Source of the DNA: Acidobacteriota bacterium
GTDB taxonomy: Bacteria > Acidobacteriota > Terriglobia > Terriglobales > Acidobacteriaceae
NCBI GenBank assembly: GCA_028876395.1
Contig: JAGWRX010000024.1
Location: 1 to 64,000 of the forward strand
Reading direction: 5' to 3'
Length of the DNA: 64,000 nt
In this document: positions 39,466-49,395 of the stretch, piece by piece
Position numbering within the stretch: position 1 is the first letter of the stretch
Layout of the letters: each line of letters starts with the position of its first letter
Notes under the pieces: model-generated
Databases searched by the model: none
What the model saw: only the letters and a program-made list of their open reading frames with translations
Told to the model about the DNA's origin: nothing
Translations under genes and position numbers: made by a program

Positions 39466-42030
39466 ATGCCATTGAGACAGGATTTTCCGGCCAGCGTGCG
39501 GGGACTCACCGAAGCTGAAGCGGCTGCCAGGCTGCGGGCCGAGGGTTTCAATGAGCTGCCAGCAGCCGGAAGACGGAATCTTCTCGCGACGGTGTGGGAA
39601 GTCTTGCGCGAGCCGATGATCCTGCTGCTGGTTGGCGCGGGCGTCCTCTATTTCTTTCTCGGCGAACTGCGTGACTCCATCGTCCTGCTCGCCTCCATCT
39701 TTGTGGTTGTGGGTATCGATCTGTACCAGCAACGCAAGACCGAGCATGCGCTGGAGGCGCTGCGCGACCTTTCCAGCCCTCGCGCAATGGTTGTTCGCGA
39801 TGGAAAGCAGGCACGCATTGCCGGGCGCGAGGTGGTGCGGGGAGATGTTGTCATTGTCTCTGAAGGAGATCGCGTGCCTGCCGACGGGGTTGTGCTGTCG
39901 GCAGTCAACCTGTCCATCGACGAGTCGCTGTTGACGGGCGAGTCCGTCTCCGTGCGCAAGTCCGCCTCTGATATCGCGCCTGACGACATCGGCCGGCCAG
40001 GCGGAGATGACTTTCCATTTGTATTTTCCGGAACCCTGGTGGTGCAGGGGCAGGGATTTGCCGAGATCAGGGCAACCGGCGCAAAGACCGAGTTAGGCAA
40101 AATCGGCAAGGCTCTGCGATCCGTTGAGCCTGGAGCCACCAGGCTGCAGGCTGAAGTGAACCGTTTAGCGCGGATTCTGGCCACGCTCGGCCTGTCACTG
40201 TGCGGCGTCATAGCCGTCGTGTACAGCCTGACTCGCGGAAGCTGGGTGAACGGTCTTCTTGCCGGCATTACGACAGCGATGTCCCTGCTTCCCGAGGAAT
40301 TTCCCGTCGTACTCACAGTTTTCCTGGCATTGGGCGCCTGGCGCATTTCGCAGAAGCATGTTCTTACGCGGCGCGGCAATGCAATCGAGGCGCTCGGCTC
40401 GGCGACGGTTCTGTGCGTGGACAAGACCGGCACGCTGACGCAAAACCGCATGGAGGCGCAGAAACTGTTCGCCGGCGGGCAGACTTTGGATGTCCATGCG
40501 CAAATGGACGCACTGCCGGAGGCATTTCATGAATTGCTGGAATACAGCATCCTTGCCAGCAAGCGGAATCCGCTTGACCCGATGGAGATCGCATTTCAGC
40601 AGCTTGGCTCCCACAGTTTATCGAACACGGAACACTTGCACCGCGACTGGACGCTGGTTCACGAGTACCCGTTGTCTCCGGCTCTCCTGGCCATGTCGCG
40701 GGCCTGGAGGCCCGCGCAGGGCGATGGCCACGTGATCGCTGCCAAGGGCGCGCCGGAGGCCATCGCCGAGCTGTGTCAACTATCGCCTGAGGACGTCCAT
40801 GAGGTAACAGCGCGTGCTTCGAGCATGGCTGCCGAGGGGCTGCGCATCCTGGGCGTCGCAAAGAGCCAGTGGCAGCAGACTCCACTGCCGGAGCGCCAGC
40901 AGGACCTGCCCTTCACATTCGTCGGATTGGTGGGTCTCGCCGATCCCATTCGTCCGGAGGTTCCTGCGGCTGTCGTGGAGTGTTACCGTGCCGGCATTCG
41001 CGTCATCATGATCACCGGCGATTATTCCGGCACGGCACAAAGCATTGCCAGACAGGTCGGCATCGCTGGCGTGGAGCATGTCCTTACCGGCGCCGAACTG
41101 GAGCGCATGGATGAAGCGGAACTCCGGGAGCACGTCGGGACAACCAACATCTTTGCCCGCATGGTTCCGGAGCAGAAGCTGCGGCTGGTCAATGCCCTGA
41201 AAGCGAACGGCGAAGTCGTCGCCATGACCGGCGACGGAGTGAATGACGCGCCGGCCTTGAAGGCTGCGCAGATCGGCATCGCGATGGGCGGGCGCGGAAC
41301 CGACGTGGCTCGCGAATCGGCTGACCTGGTGCTCCTGGATGACGCGTTCTCATCGATCGTGGAAGCCATTCGCCAGGGTCGCCGCATCTTCGACAACCTG
41401 CGCAAGGCCATGTCGTTCGTGTTTGCGGTGCACGTGCCCATTGCGGGCATTGCATTGATACCCATTCTGGCGCGATGGCCGCTGGTGCTGATGCCGATCC
41501 ATATTGTTTTTCTGGAACTGATCATCGACCCCGCCTGCTCGATTGCCTTTGAAGCGGAACCCGGCGAGCCGGGCCTGATGGAGCGCCCGCCGCGCAACCC
41601 GCACGAGCCGCTGCTCTCCCGCCGCCGCATCCTCTTGAGTTCCATGCAAGGCGCGAGCGTTCTTCTGGTAGTTATTCTTTTGTTTGCCGCGGCACAGTAC
41701 CGCGGCGAGAGCGAGATGACAGCGCGCACGCTCACATTCGCAACCCTCATCATCGGGAACCTCATGCTGATCCTCACGAACCGGTCATGGACGCGCGTGA
41801 TCGTAGCCACGCTGCGCTCTCCCAACCCCGCGGTGTGGTGGGTTGTAGGCGGTGCCCTGATTGTGCTCGGTCTTGTGGTCTACGTCCCGTTTCTGCAGGC
41901 ACTCTTCCGGTTTGCGCCTCTTCAATGGCCGGATATCGCATTCTGCCTCGCAGGTGGCGTTTCCAGTCTGCTGTGGTTTGAAGCCTGGAAGCTCCTGAGG
42001 AAGAGAGTGGTTGCGAAAAAGGCGCAATAG
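39466..42030 (+). CDS. P2-type cation-transporting ATPase
   Basis: The 854-residue membrane ATPase has an N-terminal cation-ATPase domain (GLTEAEAAARLRAEGFNELP) and the actuator motif LTGES. The phosphorylation motif DKTGTLTQNRM has its Asp near 320; MTGDGVNDAPALK and DxxR-type hinge segments follow. Segment M4 reads LLPEEFPVVL, where SERCA-type pumps have PEGLP, keeping a Glu. M6 has the unusual LELIIDPACSIAFEAEPGE. It should pump a divalent cation (Ca or Mn likely) out of the cytosol, but the altered M4/M6 sequence makes the ion uncertain. Start ATG 39466 with upstream AGGAT gives a normal N-terminus; a longer in-frame upstream extension is unconserved. Monocistronic. Confidence 0.93.
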   Translation: MPLRQDFPASVRGLTEAEAAARLRAEGFNELPAAGRRNLLATVWEVLREPMILLLVGAGVLYFFLGELRDSIVLLASIFVVVGIDLYQQRKTEHALEALRDLSSPRAMVVRDGKQARIAGREVVRGDVVIVSEGDRVPADGVVLSAVNLSIDESLLTGESVSVRKSASDIAPDDIGRPGGDDFPFVFSGTLVVQGQGFAEIRATGAKTELGKIGKALRSVEPGATRLQAEVNRLARILATLGLSLCGVIAVVYSLTRGSWVNGLLAGITTAMSLLPEEFPVVLTVFLALGAWRISQKHVLTRRGNAIEALGSATVLCVDKTGTLTQNRMEAQKLFAGGQTLDVHAQMDALPEAFHELLEYSILASKRNPLDPMEIAFQQLGSHSLSNTEHLHRDWTLVHEYPLSPALLAMSRAWRPAQGDGHVIAAKGAPEAIAELCQLSPEDVHEVTARASSMAAEGLRILGVAKSQWQQTPLPERQQDLPFTFVGLVGLADPIRPEVPAAVVECYRAGIRVIMITGDYSGTAQSIARQVGIAGVEHVLTGAELERMDEAELREHVGTTNIFARMVPEQKLRLVNALKANGEVVAMTGDGVNDAPALKAAQIGIAMGGRGTDVARESADLVLLDDAFSSIVEAIRQGRRIFDNLRKAMSFVFAVHVPIAGIALIPILARWPLVLMPIHIVFLELIIDPACSIAFEAEPGEPGLMERPPRNPHEPLLSRRRILLSSMQGASVLLVVILLFAAAQYRGESEMTARTLTFATLIIGNLMLILTNRSWTRVIVATLRSPNPAVWWVVGGALIVLGLVVYVPFLQALFRFAPLQWPDIAFCLAGGVSSLLWFEAWKLLRKRVVAKKAQ

Positions 42031-42204
42031 CCGAAGCTTTCGCAGGATTAAGCTCCTCGTCCGATGCGCGTCTCTGCGTGCTGGAAAACGCCCTGCAACC
42101 GGTCTCATCGATGAGGCTGGACGCGTCTTCCGGGCCGCGTGAGGCTCTCAACCCGGAGTACAATTCAAGCCAGTTTAATTTGCAACGGGAGAGTCCTTCT
42201 TTAG

Positions 42205-42228
42205 GGACCCTTCCCATCAGAAGGGTCC
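42205..42228 (+). promoter_or_regulatory. Hairpin just upstream of the large sedolisin start codon
   Basis: GGACCCTTC (42205-42213) pairs perfectly with GAAGGGTCC (42220-42228) around a six-base loop. The stem ends 12 bases before the ATG at 42241, directly against the GGGA that would be the ribosome site. It may modulate translation or stabilise the message. It has no U-tract, so it is not a terminator. Confidence 0.4.
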
Positions 42229-42240
42229 GGGACCGATCGA

Positions 42241-45200
42241 ATGCGTCTCCTGCGTACGCTCATTCTGCCTCTTTTTGTCATCGCCCTGGTTTGCGGAACG
42301 CCATCCCTCGCTCAGGATTCAGCGCGCGCGGCGCGCATAGTCGACAAGGTGGATGAGAGCCAGCTTGTGCCACTGAAAGGCGACACGCACCCTGAGGCCA
42401 ATAGCCGCAACGATCTTGGCCCGGTCAGCCCGAATTTGCCAATGACTGACCTGGTGCTGGTTCTGAGGCGGAGCCCGGAGCAACAGGCTGCCTTTGACGA
42501 GTTTGTGTCCAGCCAGTATGACTCCAGCTCTCCCAACTTTCACCATTGGCTGGAGCCGGCGGAAGTGGGCAAACGGTTCGGCCCATCGCTGACCGACATC
42601 TCGACCATCTCCGGCTGGCTGACAGGGCATGGTTTCTCAATCGCCGAGGTGTCAAAGAATCGCATGTCCATCCGCTTCAACGGCACTGCGGCACAGGTGG
42701 AGAGAGCCTTTCACACTGAAATCCACAACCTGTCAGTGAAGGGCAAACAGCATATAGGGAACATCAGTGACCCGCAGATTCCCGCCGCGCTGGCGCCCGT
42801 AGTGGCAGGCGTAAAGGCTCTGCACAATTTCTTCCCGCGACCGCTTCACAGCCTGAGCAGCAAGGCTGCATTCAACAGCGAGACAGGCAGGTGGCAGCGG
42901 CTTGCGAACCCCCAGGCGACTGGCGCAACAGTGAGTCTCTCTCCGGATGTCACTACCGCCCGTCCTGAATTTGGCATTAGCATCGGCACGGGTTCCAGCG
43001 CCTACGTGATTGAGGATGTAGCGCCCTATGATTTTGCGACCATCTACAATGTGCTTCCGTTGTGGAGCGCGGGCATTGACGGGACCGGAGAAACCATCGC
43101 CATCGCCGGCACCAGCGACATTGACAATGCCGATGTTGCCACCTTCCGCAGCGTCTTCGGGCTGCCGGCCGGCACGACGCCAAAGACGATTGTCGCCAAT
43201 GGCATCGACCCTGGACTATGCACAAGCACGAGTTCGACTTCGCCTTGTACGATTGGGGATCTGATCGAGAACACGCTGGATGTGGAGTGGTCAGGAGCGG
43301 TGGCCAAAGGGGCAAGCATCGTGCTCGTGGTCTCCGGACAAACCTCGCCCATGACCGACACGGTCTACTCGTCGGCCGACTATGTCATCCAGAACAACAT
43401 TGCCAATATTCTGAACGTCAGCTATGGCGAGTGCGAGCTGTTCGCGGGAACCAGCGGAAACGCGGCGTACAACAATTTGTGGGAGACGGCAGCGACCGAG
43501 GGCATTGCGGTGTTTGTGGCTTCAGGAGATGCTGGAGCCGCCACCTGCGATCAGGGAATGGCCTCAAGCGTGCCCTATCGCGCGCAGTACGGTCTCACCG
43601 TCAGCGGCCTTGCATCCACGCCCTACAACACGGCCGTGGGCGGCACCGACTTGAACTGGGGCACGACCGCGTCGCCATACTGGGGCGCGTCCAATAACTC
43701 CGGCAACGGGTCAAACGCGCTGGGCTACATCCCCGAGGTCCCCTGGAACGACACCTGCACCAATCCGCTGGCTCTGAGTTACCTGCAGAAATGGGCCGCG
43801 GCTCTCCAGAAGGCGGGCTATGCGGCGACCAGTCCAACGGATGCCGAGTCAGCCTGCAATTTTGTCATTACCTGGTATACGACTATCTACAACAACACCA
43901 GCCCGGCGGTGAATCTGGCCGGGTTCGTCAACACAGTCGGCGGGGGCGGAGGTGCGAGCAGCTGCACCACCAGCGACGGGGCAACCAATTCGACTTGCGC
44001 CGGCGGCTACACAAAGCCGAGCTGGCAATCGGGACCTGTTGGCATTCCGGCCGATGGAAAACGAGACCTGCCCGACGTTTCTTTTTTTGCTTCCAATGGC
44101 TTTCTGGGCAGCGCATACCTGATGTGCGTCTCTGCCACCGGCACGTGCGTCACTTCCACTTCGCTCACCACCGAGCCAGTGGGCCAGGAGGTGGGCGGCA
44201 CGTCGGTGGCATCGCCGGCCATGGCAGGTGTCATGGCGCTGATCAACCAGAAGGCAGGCATGGCGCAGGGGAATCCCAACGCGGAACTCTACTCTCTGGG
44301 CGCGAAGCAAACCTATACGAATTGCAAGGCGGAGACCGGCAAAACAAACAATGGCTGCTATTTCAACGACATCGACACGGGCACCATCGCGATGCCATGT
44401 GCGCTCAATTCGCCGAACTGCACCGTGCTTTACTCCGGCGATTCCACAGGTGTTCTGTCAGGTTATGGCGCCACAACCGGTTTTGATCCGGCCACCGGGC
44501 TGGGTTCGCTGAATGTAGCCAACGTGGTGAACGCGTGGACATCGACCATCGGGACTGCAACCGCGACGATGACCTTGACGCCGTCGCAAAGCAGCTTGCC
44601 GCTGAACCAGAGCCTGAGCGTCGCGGTCGCGGTAAGCGGCTCGAATGGAACCCCTACCGGCACAGTCGCGCTCGTGGGCGGCGGGTACACGGCAGCAGCG
44701 GGGACGCTTTCCGGCGGGAGCTACACATTCACCATTCCGGCCGACAGCCTGAGCACAGGGAATGACACGCTGAAGGCAAGCTACAGCGGAGACGCAACCT
44801 ATGCCGCGACCACCGGAACGGCAAGCGTGACCATCAGCAAGCTGACTCCGACCGTAACCGTACAGCCCAACTCGACAACGGTAGGAGCCAATTCAAACGG
44901 CGTGTCGGTCACAATAACGGTCGCTGGCGCCGGCCCGGGGCCAACCGGCACGGTAACGGCGTCTGTCCCCGGCTACACATCGCCGTCATGCGCCCTGCTC
45001 ACCGGCAACTGCACGATTGTCATTCCGGTCGGCAACCTCACCAACGGAACGGACACCATTACGGCCAACTACAGCGGAGACTCGAATTACAACGCAGCCA
45101 GCGGGACAACAACGGTGACTGTAAACATTCTGACTCCGACCGTGCAGGTGACGCCGTCAGCAACCAGTCTCAGCTCGATTTCCAGCCTTCAGGTCGCGGT

Positions 45201-46542
45201 GAACGTGACCGGATCCGGGGGCACGCCGACCGGAAATGTGAACCTGTCCGGCCTCTACGCGGGAAGCTCCATGGGAGCAATACTTGTCGGCGGCAGCTAC
45301 ACCTTCACGGTCGGCCCGGGCGGTCTGAATCCGGGAACCGACACGCTGACGGTGACCTATTCCGGCGATAACACGTACCTTGCCGCGAGCGCGAAGACCG
45401 CCGTGACAGTGACCCAGGTGACGCCAACGGTGACGGTAACTCCGGCGGCCACCAGCATCGCCTCCAATGTGGCTCTCACGGTGACAGGGTCGGTTACCGG
45501 CGCAGGGCCCACGCCCACAGGGCAAGTGACGCTGATTGCCGGCGGCCAATCATTCGGCTCTTTTCTTTCCGGCGGCAGCTACTCGGTCACCATTCCAGCA
45601 GGCAGTCTGAGCAGCGGAGTTGACACGCTGACAGCCACGTACAGCGGGGACAATATCTACACCTCGGCAACCAACTCAGCCTCGGTCACGGTGACGGCCT
45701 TCACGAAACTGACGCCTGTTGTGACGGTGACACCGGCATCAGGCAGCGTGGATTCAGGCCAATCGCTGAATGTGACTGCCACGGTGACCGGCACCGATGG
45801 GACGCCGACAGGAACAGTTACGTTGTCAAGCGGCGGCTACACATCATTCACGCAGACGCTTTACAACGGCAGTTGGACCTTCACCATTCCGCCGAACAGT
45901 CTCAGCGCGGGAACGGACAGTCTGAGCGTCAACTACAGCGGCGATGCCACCTACCTAGCAGGCACGGGGGCAAGCTCCGCCACGGTGACGCAGTCGGCCT
46001 ATGCACTGGCGGCATCAACGCCGGCCGCGGTGGCTCCCGGCGGCTCGACAAACTCAACGATTACGGTGAGCACAAGCACCGGCTACACAGGCACGGTCAC
46101 GGTAACCTGCGCGCTGACGTCCTCTCCCACAGGAGCATCGTACTTGCCAACTTGCTCGACTCCGGGCTTCGTTGGCCTTCTTTCCGGGGCGACCAGCGGA
46201 ACGCTCACCGCCTCGGTAGCAACCACAGCGGCTACCGCAGCGCTGGCGCGGCCGGGCCTGGGCCGGTGGGTTGACGCAGGGAGTAGCGTGGTTCTCGCCT
46301 TCCTCGTCTTTCTGGGCATTCCGGCGCGGAGACGAAGCTGGCGGGCCATGCTGGGCGTGCTCGTGTTGCTGATGACGTTCGCCGGCCTGTCTGCCTGCGG
46401 CGGCGGAGGCGCCGCTAGCGTTGGCGGGAGTGGAGGCAACTCGGGAACCACCGCCGGCAACTACACCTTTACTGTGACGGGAAAGGGCGACCCTGCAGTG
46501 AATCCGGCGCCAACGGCCACGTTTACGGTGGCCGTGAACTAG
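42241..46542 (+). CDS. Large S53 (sedolisin) peptidase with five Ig-like repeats and C-terminal membrane anchor
   Basis: The 1433-residue precursor has a signal peptide (LILPLFVIALVCGTPSLAQ), a pro-kumamolisin domain (about 45-190) and a sedolisin domain (about 250-765). The catalytic Glu/Asp are in ENTLD, the Asp in VASGDAGA and the Ser in GGTSVASP. Five tandem Ig-like repeats of about 95 residues follow (770-1260), each ending in YSGDxxYxAxxG and a TPTVTV linker. The end carries two hydrophobic segments around a PARRRSWR linker, a lipobox-like LSAC with Gly run (Cys near 1386), and a 47-residue tail. It probably degrades protein at acidic pH while displayed on the cell envelope. The catalytic domain has extra Cys and insertions relative to the S53 at 6.3 kb. 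Confidence 0.94.
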   Translation: MRLLRTLILPLFVIALVCGTPSLAQDSARAARIVDKVDESQLVPLKGDTHPEANSRNDLGPVSPNLPMTDLVLVLRRSPEQQAAFDEFVSSQYDSSSPNFHHWLEPAEVGKRFGPSLTDISTISGWLTGHGFSIAEVSKNRMSIRFNGTAAQVERAFHTEIHNLSVKGKQHIGNISDPQIPAALAPVVAGVKALHNFFPRPLHSLSSKAAFNSETGRWQRLANPQATGATVSLSPDVTTARPEFGISIGTGSSAYVIEDVAPYDFATIYNVLPLWSAGIDGTGETIAIAGTSDIDNADVATFRSVFGLPAGTTPKTIVANGIDPGLCTSTSSTSPCTIGDLIENTLDVEWSGAVAKGASIVLVVSGQTSPMTDTVYSSADYVIQNNIANILNVSYGECELFAGTSGNAAYNNLWETAATEGIAVFVASGDAGAATCDQGMASSVPYRAQYGLTVSGLASTPYNTAVGGTDLNWGTTASPYWGASNNSGNGSNALGYIPEVPWNDTCTNPLALSYLQKWAAALQKAGYAATSPTDAESACNFVITWYTTIYNNTSPAVNLAGFVNTVGGGGGASSCTTSDGATNSTCAGGYTKPSWQSGPVGIPADGKRDLPDVSFFASNGFLGSAYLMCVSATGTCVTSTSLTTEPVGQEVGGTSVASPAMAGVMALINQKAGMAQGNPNAELYSLGAKQTYTNCKAETGKTNNGCYFNDIDTGTIAMPCALNSPNCTVLYSGDSTGVLSGYGATTGFDPATGLGSLNVANVVNAWTSTIGTATATMTLTPSQSSLPLNQSLSVAVAVSGSNGTPTGTVALVGGGYTAAAGTLSGGSYTFTIPADSLSTGNDTLKASYSGDATYAATTGTASVTISKLTPTVTVQPNSTTVGANSNGVSVTITVAGAGPGPTGTVTASVPGYTSPSCALLTGNCTIVIPVGNLTNGTDTITANYSGDSNYNAASGTTTVTVNILTPTVQVTPSATSLSSISSLQVAVNVTGSGGTPTGNVNLSGLYAGSSMGAILVGGSYTFTVGPGGLNPGTDTLTVTYSGDNTYLAASAKTAVTVTQVTPTVTVTPAATSIASNVALTVTGSVTGAGPTPTGQVTLIAGGQSFGSFLSGGSYSVTIPAGSLSSGVDTLTATYSGDNIYTSATNSASVTVTAFTKLTPVVTVTPASGSVDSGQSLNVTATVTGTDGTPTGTVTLSSGGYTSFTQTLYNGSWTFTIPPNSLSAGTDSLSVNYSGDATYLAGTGASSATVTQSAYALAASTPAAVAPGGSTNSTITVSTSTGYTGTVTVTCALTSSPTGASYLPTCSTPGFVGLLSGATSGTLTASVATTAATAALARPGLGRWVDAGSSVVLAFLVFLGIPARRRSWRAMLGVLVLLMTFAGLSACGGGGAASVGGSGGNSGTTAGNYTFTVTGKGDPAVNPAPTATFTVAVN

Positions 46543-46550
46543 GCCGGGAA

Positions 46551-46581
46551 GCAGGGCCCTGCGTGCGCTCCGCGGGCGCAC
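46551..46581 (+). other. Two adjacent GC-rich hairpins after the large sedolisin gene
   Basis: GCAGGGCCCTGC (46551-46562) is a perfect palindrome. It is followed directly by GTGCGC (46563-46568) pairing with GCGCAC (46576-46581). They lie 9 bases after the stop. There is no T-run, so this is either a weak terminator/processing structure or an RNA 3' end stabiliser ahead of the metalloprotease gene. Confidence 0.35.
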
Positions 46582-46645
46582 AGATGCAATGCGAATCTCT
46601 CGCAATTGCGGGTCCTGCGTCCAGCGCTTCGTGATAGAAGAAGAA

Positions 46646-49177
46646 ATGCGCAAACTTCCCTTTCTGGCTCTGCTGCTTGCTTCCATCGCCGCCCTTGCGC
46701 AAGTCCCCAAGGCAGCCCCTGACTCGGCCGCGCTGCCGACCATTCGCGCCAAGACAGCGCAGATGAAGCGCCTCGACGGATTTCTTCCGATCGATTGGGA
46801 CGCCCGAAGCGGGAGACTCTACATCGAGATTCCGCGCCTCGGTCCCGATGGCAGCAGTTCAGACATGCTCTACGTCAACTCTCTGCCCTACGGCACGGGC
46901 TCGAACGACCTGGGCCTCGACCGCGGCCAGGTTTCAGAAGGCCGCATCGTGCGCTTCATGCGCAGCGGACCCAAGGTGCTGCTCGTCGAGCGCAACATGG
47001 CTTTTCGCGCTTCGAGCACCGACCCCGACGAGCAGCTCGCTGTCACGCAGTCTTTCCCCGAGTCTGTTCTGTGGGGTTTTACCGTGGCAGCCGAGTCTCC
47101 GCAAGGCGCCGTGCTCCTCGACGCCACTGACTTCTTTCTGCACGACGCGCACGGCGTCTCCGACACGCTGACCCGGCTGAAGCAGGGCGCCTACAAGGTC
47201 GACGCCACCCGCTCCGCCATTGCCCTCGACGATACCAAAGTCTTCCCGAAGAACACGGAGGTGGAAGCCGAGCTTACGTTCACGACCGACGGCCCGGCGG
47301 AGGGGGACTTCGTCAACGACGTCACGCCCGATCCGCACGCCATGACCGTTCGTGAGCGCACTTCCTTCATTGAGCTGCCGCCGCCCGGCTTCAAGCCGCG
47401 ACGCTTCAACCCCCGCGCCGGCTATTTTCCCGGCGGCTATCGCGACTACACGGCGCCCCTCGGCGAACCTCTCGATCAGCTCTTCATCCTGCGCCATCGC
47501 CTTCAAAAAAAGTATCCCAACTGTGCCTCCGCCTGCGAAGCCGTCACGCCCATTCAGTACTACGTGGATCGCGGTGCGCCGGAGCCCGTCCGCACCGCCC
47601 TGCTGGAAGGGGCGCGCTGGTGGGATCAGGCCTTCCAGGCTGCCGGGTGGGCCAAAGGAACCTTTCGCGTGGACCTGCTGCCCGCCGGCGCGGACCCCAT
47701 GGACGTGCGCTACAACATCATCCAGTGGGTCCACCGCTACACGCGCGGCTGGAGCTACGGCGAGGCGGTCGCCGATCCGCGCACGGGCGAGATCATCAAA
47801 GGCAATGTCACGCTCGGCTCCCTGCGCGCGCGCCAGGACTTCATGATCGCGGAGGCGCTCTTGTCTCCCTACGGCAACGACGCCTCTGCGCCGGACAAGA
47901 AGAAGGAAGCAGCGGACTCGGACGGCACCCCGATGCTCGAGATGGTGCTGGCGCGCATTCGCCAGCTGGCCGCGCATGAGACCGGCCACACGCTGGGCCT
48001 GGCGCACAACTTTGCCGCTTCGACCATCTCGCAGGGCGACAGCGTGATGGATTATCCCCACCCCTACGTCACGCTCGACACCAATGGCCGCGTCGATCTC
48101 TCGCACGCTTATACCGTGAACATCGGCGCCTGGGACAAGGTGGCCATCGATTACGGCTACCGCCAGTTCGCTCCCCACATGTCTGCTGAATCCGAAAAGG
48201 CGGCGCTGAACAAGATCCTCACCGATGCGGATCGCGCCGGCCAGGTCTTCATTACGGATGAAGACGCCCGCCCAATGGGCTCCGCGCACCCGCGGGCGCA
48301 TCTGTGGGATAACGGCCCCGATCCCGCAGCTGAACTCGATCGGGTTCTGGCCGTGCGCGCAGCCGCGCTGAAGAACTTCGGCGAGGACGCAATCAAGCCC
48401 GGCACTCCGATGGCCCAGCTCGAACAGACCCTGGTGCCGCTCTATCTCTATCACCGCTACCAGACCGAAGCCGCCATCAAGGAGATCGGCGGCCTGGATT
48501 ACCGCTACAACCTGCGCGGCGACGGGCTTCCGAGCCCTTCCGTCGTCGATCCAGCGGAGCAGCGCAAGGCGCTCGCTGCCGTCCTCAAGACGCTGACTCC
48601 GGAGACGCTTACGCTGCCCGAGCCGCTGCTGCGCCTGCTGCCGCCTGTTCCACCCGGCTACCCGCGCACCCGGGAGTCCTTCCCATCGCACACGGGTCTC
48701 ACCTTTGATCCGGTTGCCGCCGCTGAATCCGCGGCCGACCTCACGCTTTCCGCGCTCCTCGACCCGGCCCGCGCCAGCCGCCTCATCGAGTACCACATGC
48801 GCGTGCCGGCCTCGCTTGCGCTCCGCAGCGTTCTTGAGGCGGTCTCCTCCACCGTTGCCGAGCGGCCGGAATCCGGTCACAGCATGTCCTCTGAAGTTGA
48901 GCGCGCCGTTGAATTCCGCGCCCTCGAAGCCATGCTCTCCCTCGCCGTGAATCCGGCCGCGTCCAGCCAGGCTCGCGCCATCACCCGCGCGCACATCACC
49001 GGCCTTCTCAAGCACCTGACCTCGACGCCGGCGCCGCCGGACTCCGCTGAGGCAATCCATCGCGCCGCGCTCATTGACCGCATCAAGAGGTTCGAGGATG
49101 ACCCGGCCCGGTTCGTACCCGCTCCACCCGTCAAAGCGCCTGCGGGTATGCCGATAGGCGATGATGAGGACTTTTAA
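46646..49177 (+). CDS. Secreted zinc-dependent metalloprotease (DUF5117/DUF4953 type)
   Basis: The 843-residue precursor has a signal peptide (MRKLPFLALLLASIAALAQ). The middle is a DUF5117-like N-domain (FLPIDWDARSGRLYIEIP). A metzincin-like zinc site, HETGHTLGLAHN (HExxHxxGxxH, about residue 443), is followed by SVMDYPHPYV, whose Met would form the Met-turn. The family occurs in Bacteroidetes and Acidobacteria and is assumed to degrade protein outside the cytoplasm; no substrate is known to me. Start ATG 46646 is chosen at the signal peptide, with AGAAGAAG upstream. It follows the large sedolisin by 103 bases and may be transcribed with it, making an exported-protease pair. Confidence 0.92.
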   Translation: MRKLPFLALLLASIAALAQVPKAAPDSAALPTIRAKTAQMKRLDGFLPIDWDARSGRLYIEIPRLGPDGSSSDMLYVNSLPYGTGSNDLGLDRGQVSEGRIVRFMRSGPKVLLVERNMAFRASSTDPDEQLAVTQSFPESVLWGFTVAAESPQGAVLLDATDFFLHDAHGVSDTLTRLKQGAYKVDATRSAIALDDTKVFPKNTEVEAELTFTTDGPAEGDFVNDVTPDPHAMTVRERTSFIELPPPGFKPRRFNPRAGYFPGGYRDYTAPLGEPLDQLFILRHRLQKKYPNCASACEAVTPIQYYVDRGAPEPVRTALLEGARWWDQAFQAAGWAKGTFRVDLLPAGADPMDVRYNIIQWVHRYTRGWSYGEAVADPRTGEIIKGNVTLGSLRARQDFMIAEALLSPYGNDASAPDKKKEAADSDGTPMLEMVLARIRQLAAHETGHTLGLAHNFAASTISQGDSVMDYPHPYVTLDTNGRVDLSHAYTVNIGAWDKVAIDYGYRQFAPHMSAESEKAALNKILTDADRAGQVFITDEDARPMGSAHPRAHLWDNGPDPAAELDRVLAVRAAALKNFGEDAIKPGTPMAQLEQTLVPLYLYHRYQTEAAIKEIGGLDYRYNLRGDGLPSPSVVDPAEQRKALAAVLKTLTPETLTLPEPLLRLLPPVPPGYPRTRESFPSHTGLTFDPVAAAESAADLTLSALLDPARASRLIEYHMRVPASLALRSVLEAVSSTVAERPESGHSMSSEVERAVEFRALEAMLSLAVNPAASSQARAITRAHITGLLKHLTSTPAPPDSAEAIHRAALIDRIKRFEDDPARFVPAPPVKAPAGMPIGDDEDF

Positions 49178-49236
49178 CAACCGCGGGGCCCATGCCTGGG
49201 CGGGAGCGGGTTCAAGTCAGGGACTGCCACTTTGAA

Positions 49237-49266
49237 TTCGAATCATAAATAAGTTCCTTTTCGAAT
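49237..49266 (+). promoter_or_regulatory. Direct repeat TTCGAAT pair upstream of the GH106-type gene
   Basis: TTCGAAT occurs at 49237-49243 and again at 49260-49266, 23 bases apart. It lies in the AT-rich part of the 218-bp gap before the GH106-type gene. The first copy is part of a perfect ATTCGAAT palindrome. Roughly two helical turns between copies would suit a regulator binding one face. No matching regulator is known. Confidence 0.25.
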
Positions 49267-49395
49267 ACCGATCTCGTATGCTAAGGTTCTTTGCGCCCGG
49301 AAATGAGCATTCCCGACGCCCTCGACAGGGTCAATCAAAGTCCGGAATTCAACCCCCGGGGAGCATCCGCAATGGGTTGCCAAAGAGGAGACGCA

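Noticed and set aside
46934-49180. 748-codon minus-strand frame opposite the metalloprotease
   Set aside because: The plus strand has signal peptide and HExxHxxGxxH; the minus frame has no domain or ribosome site.
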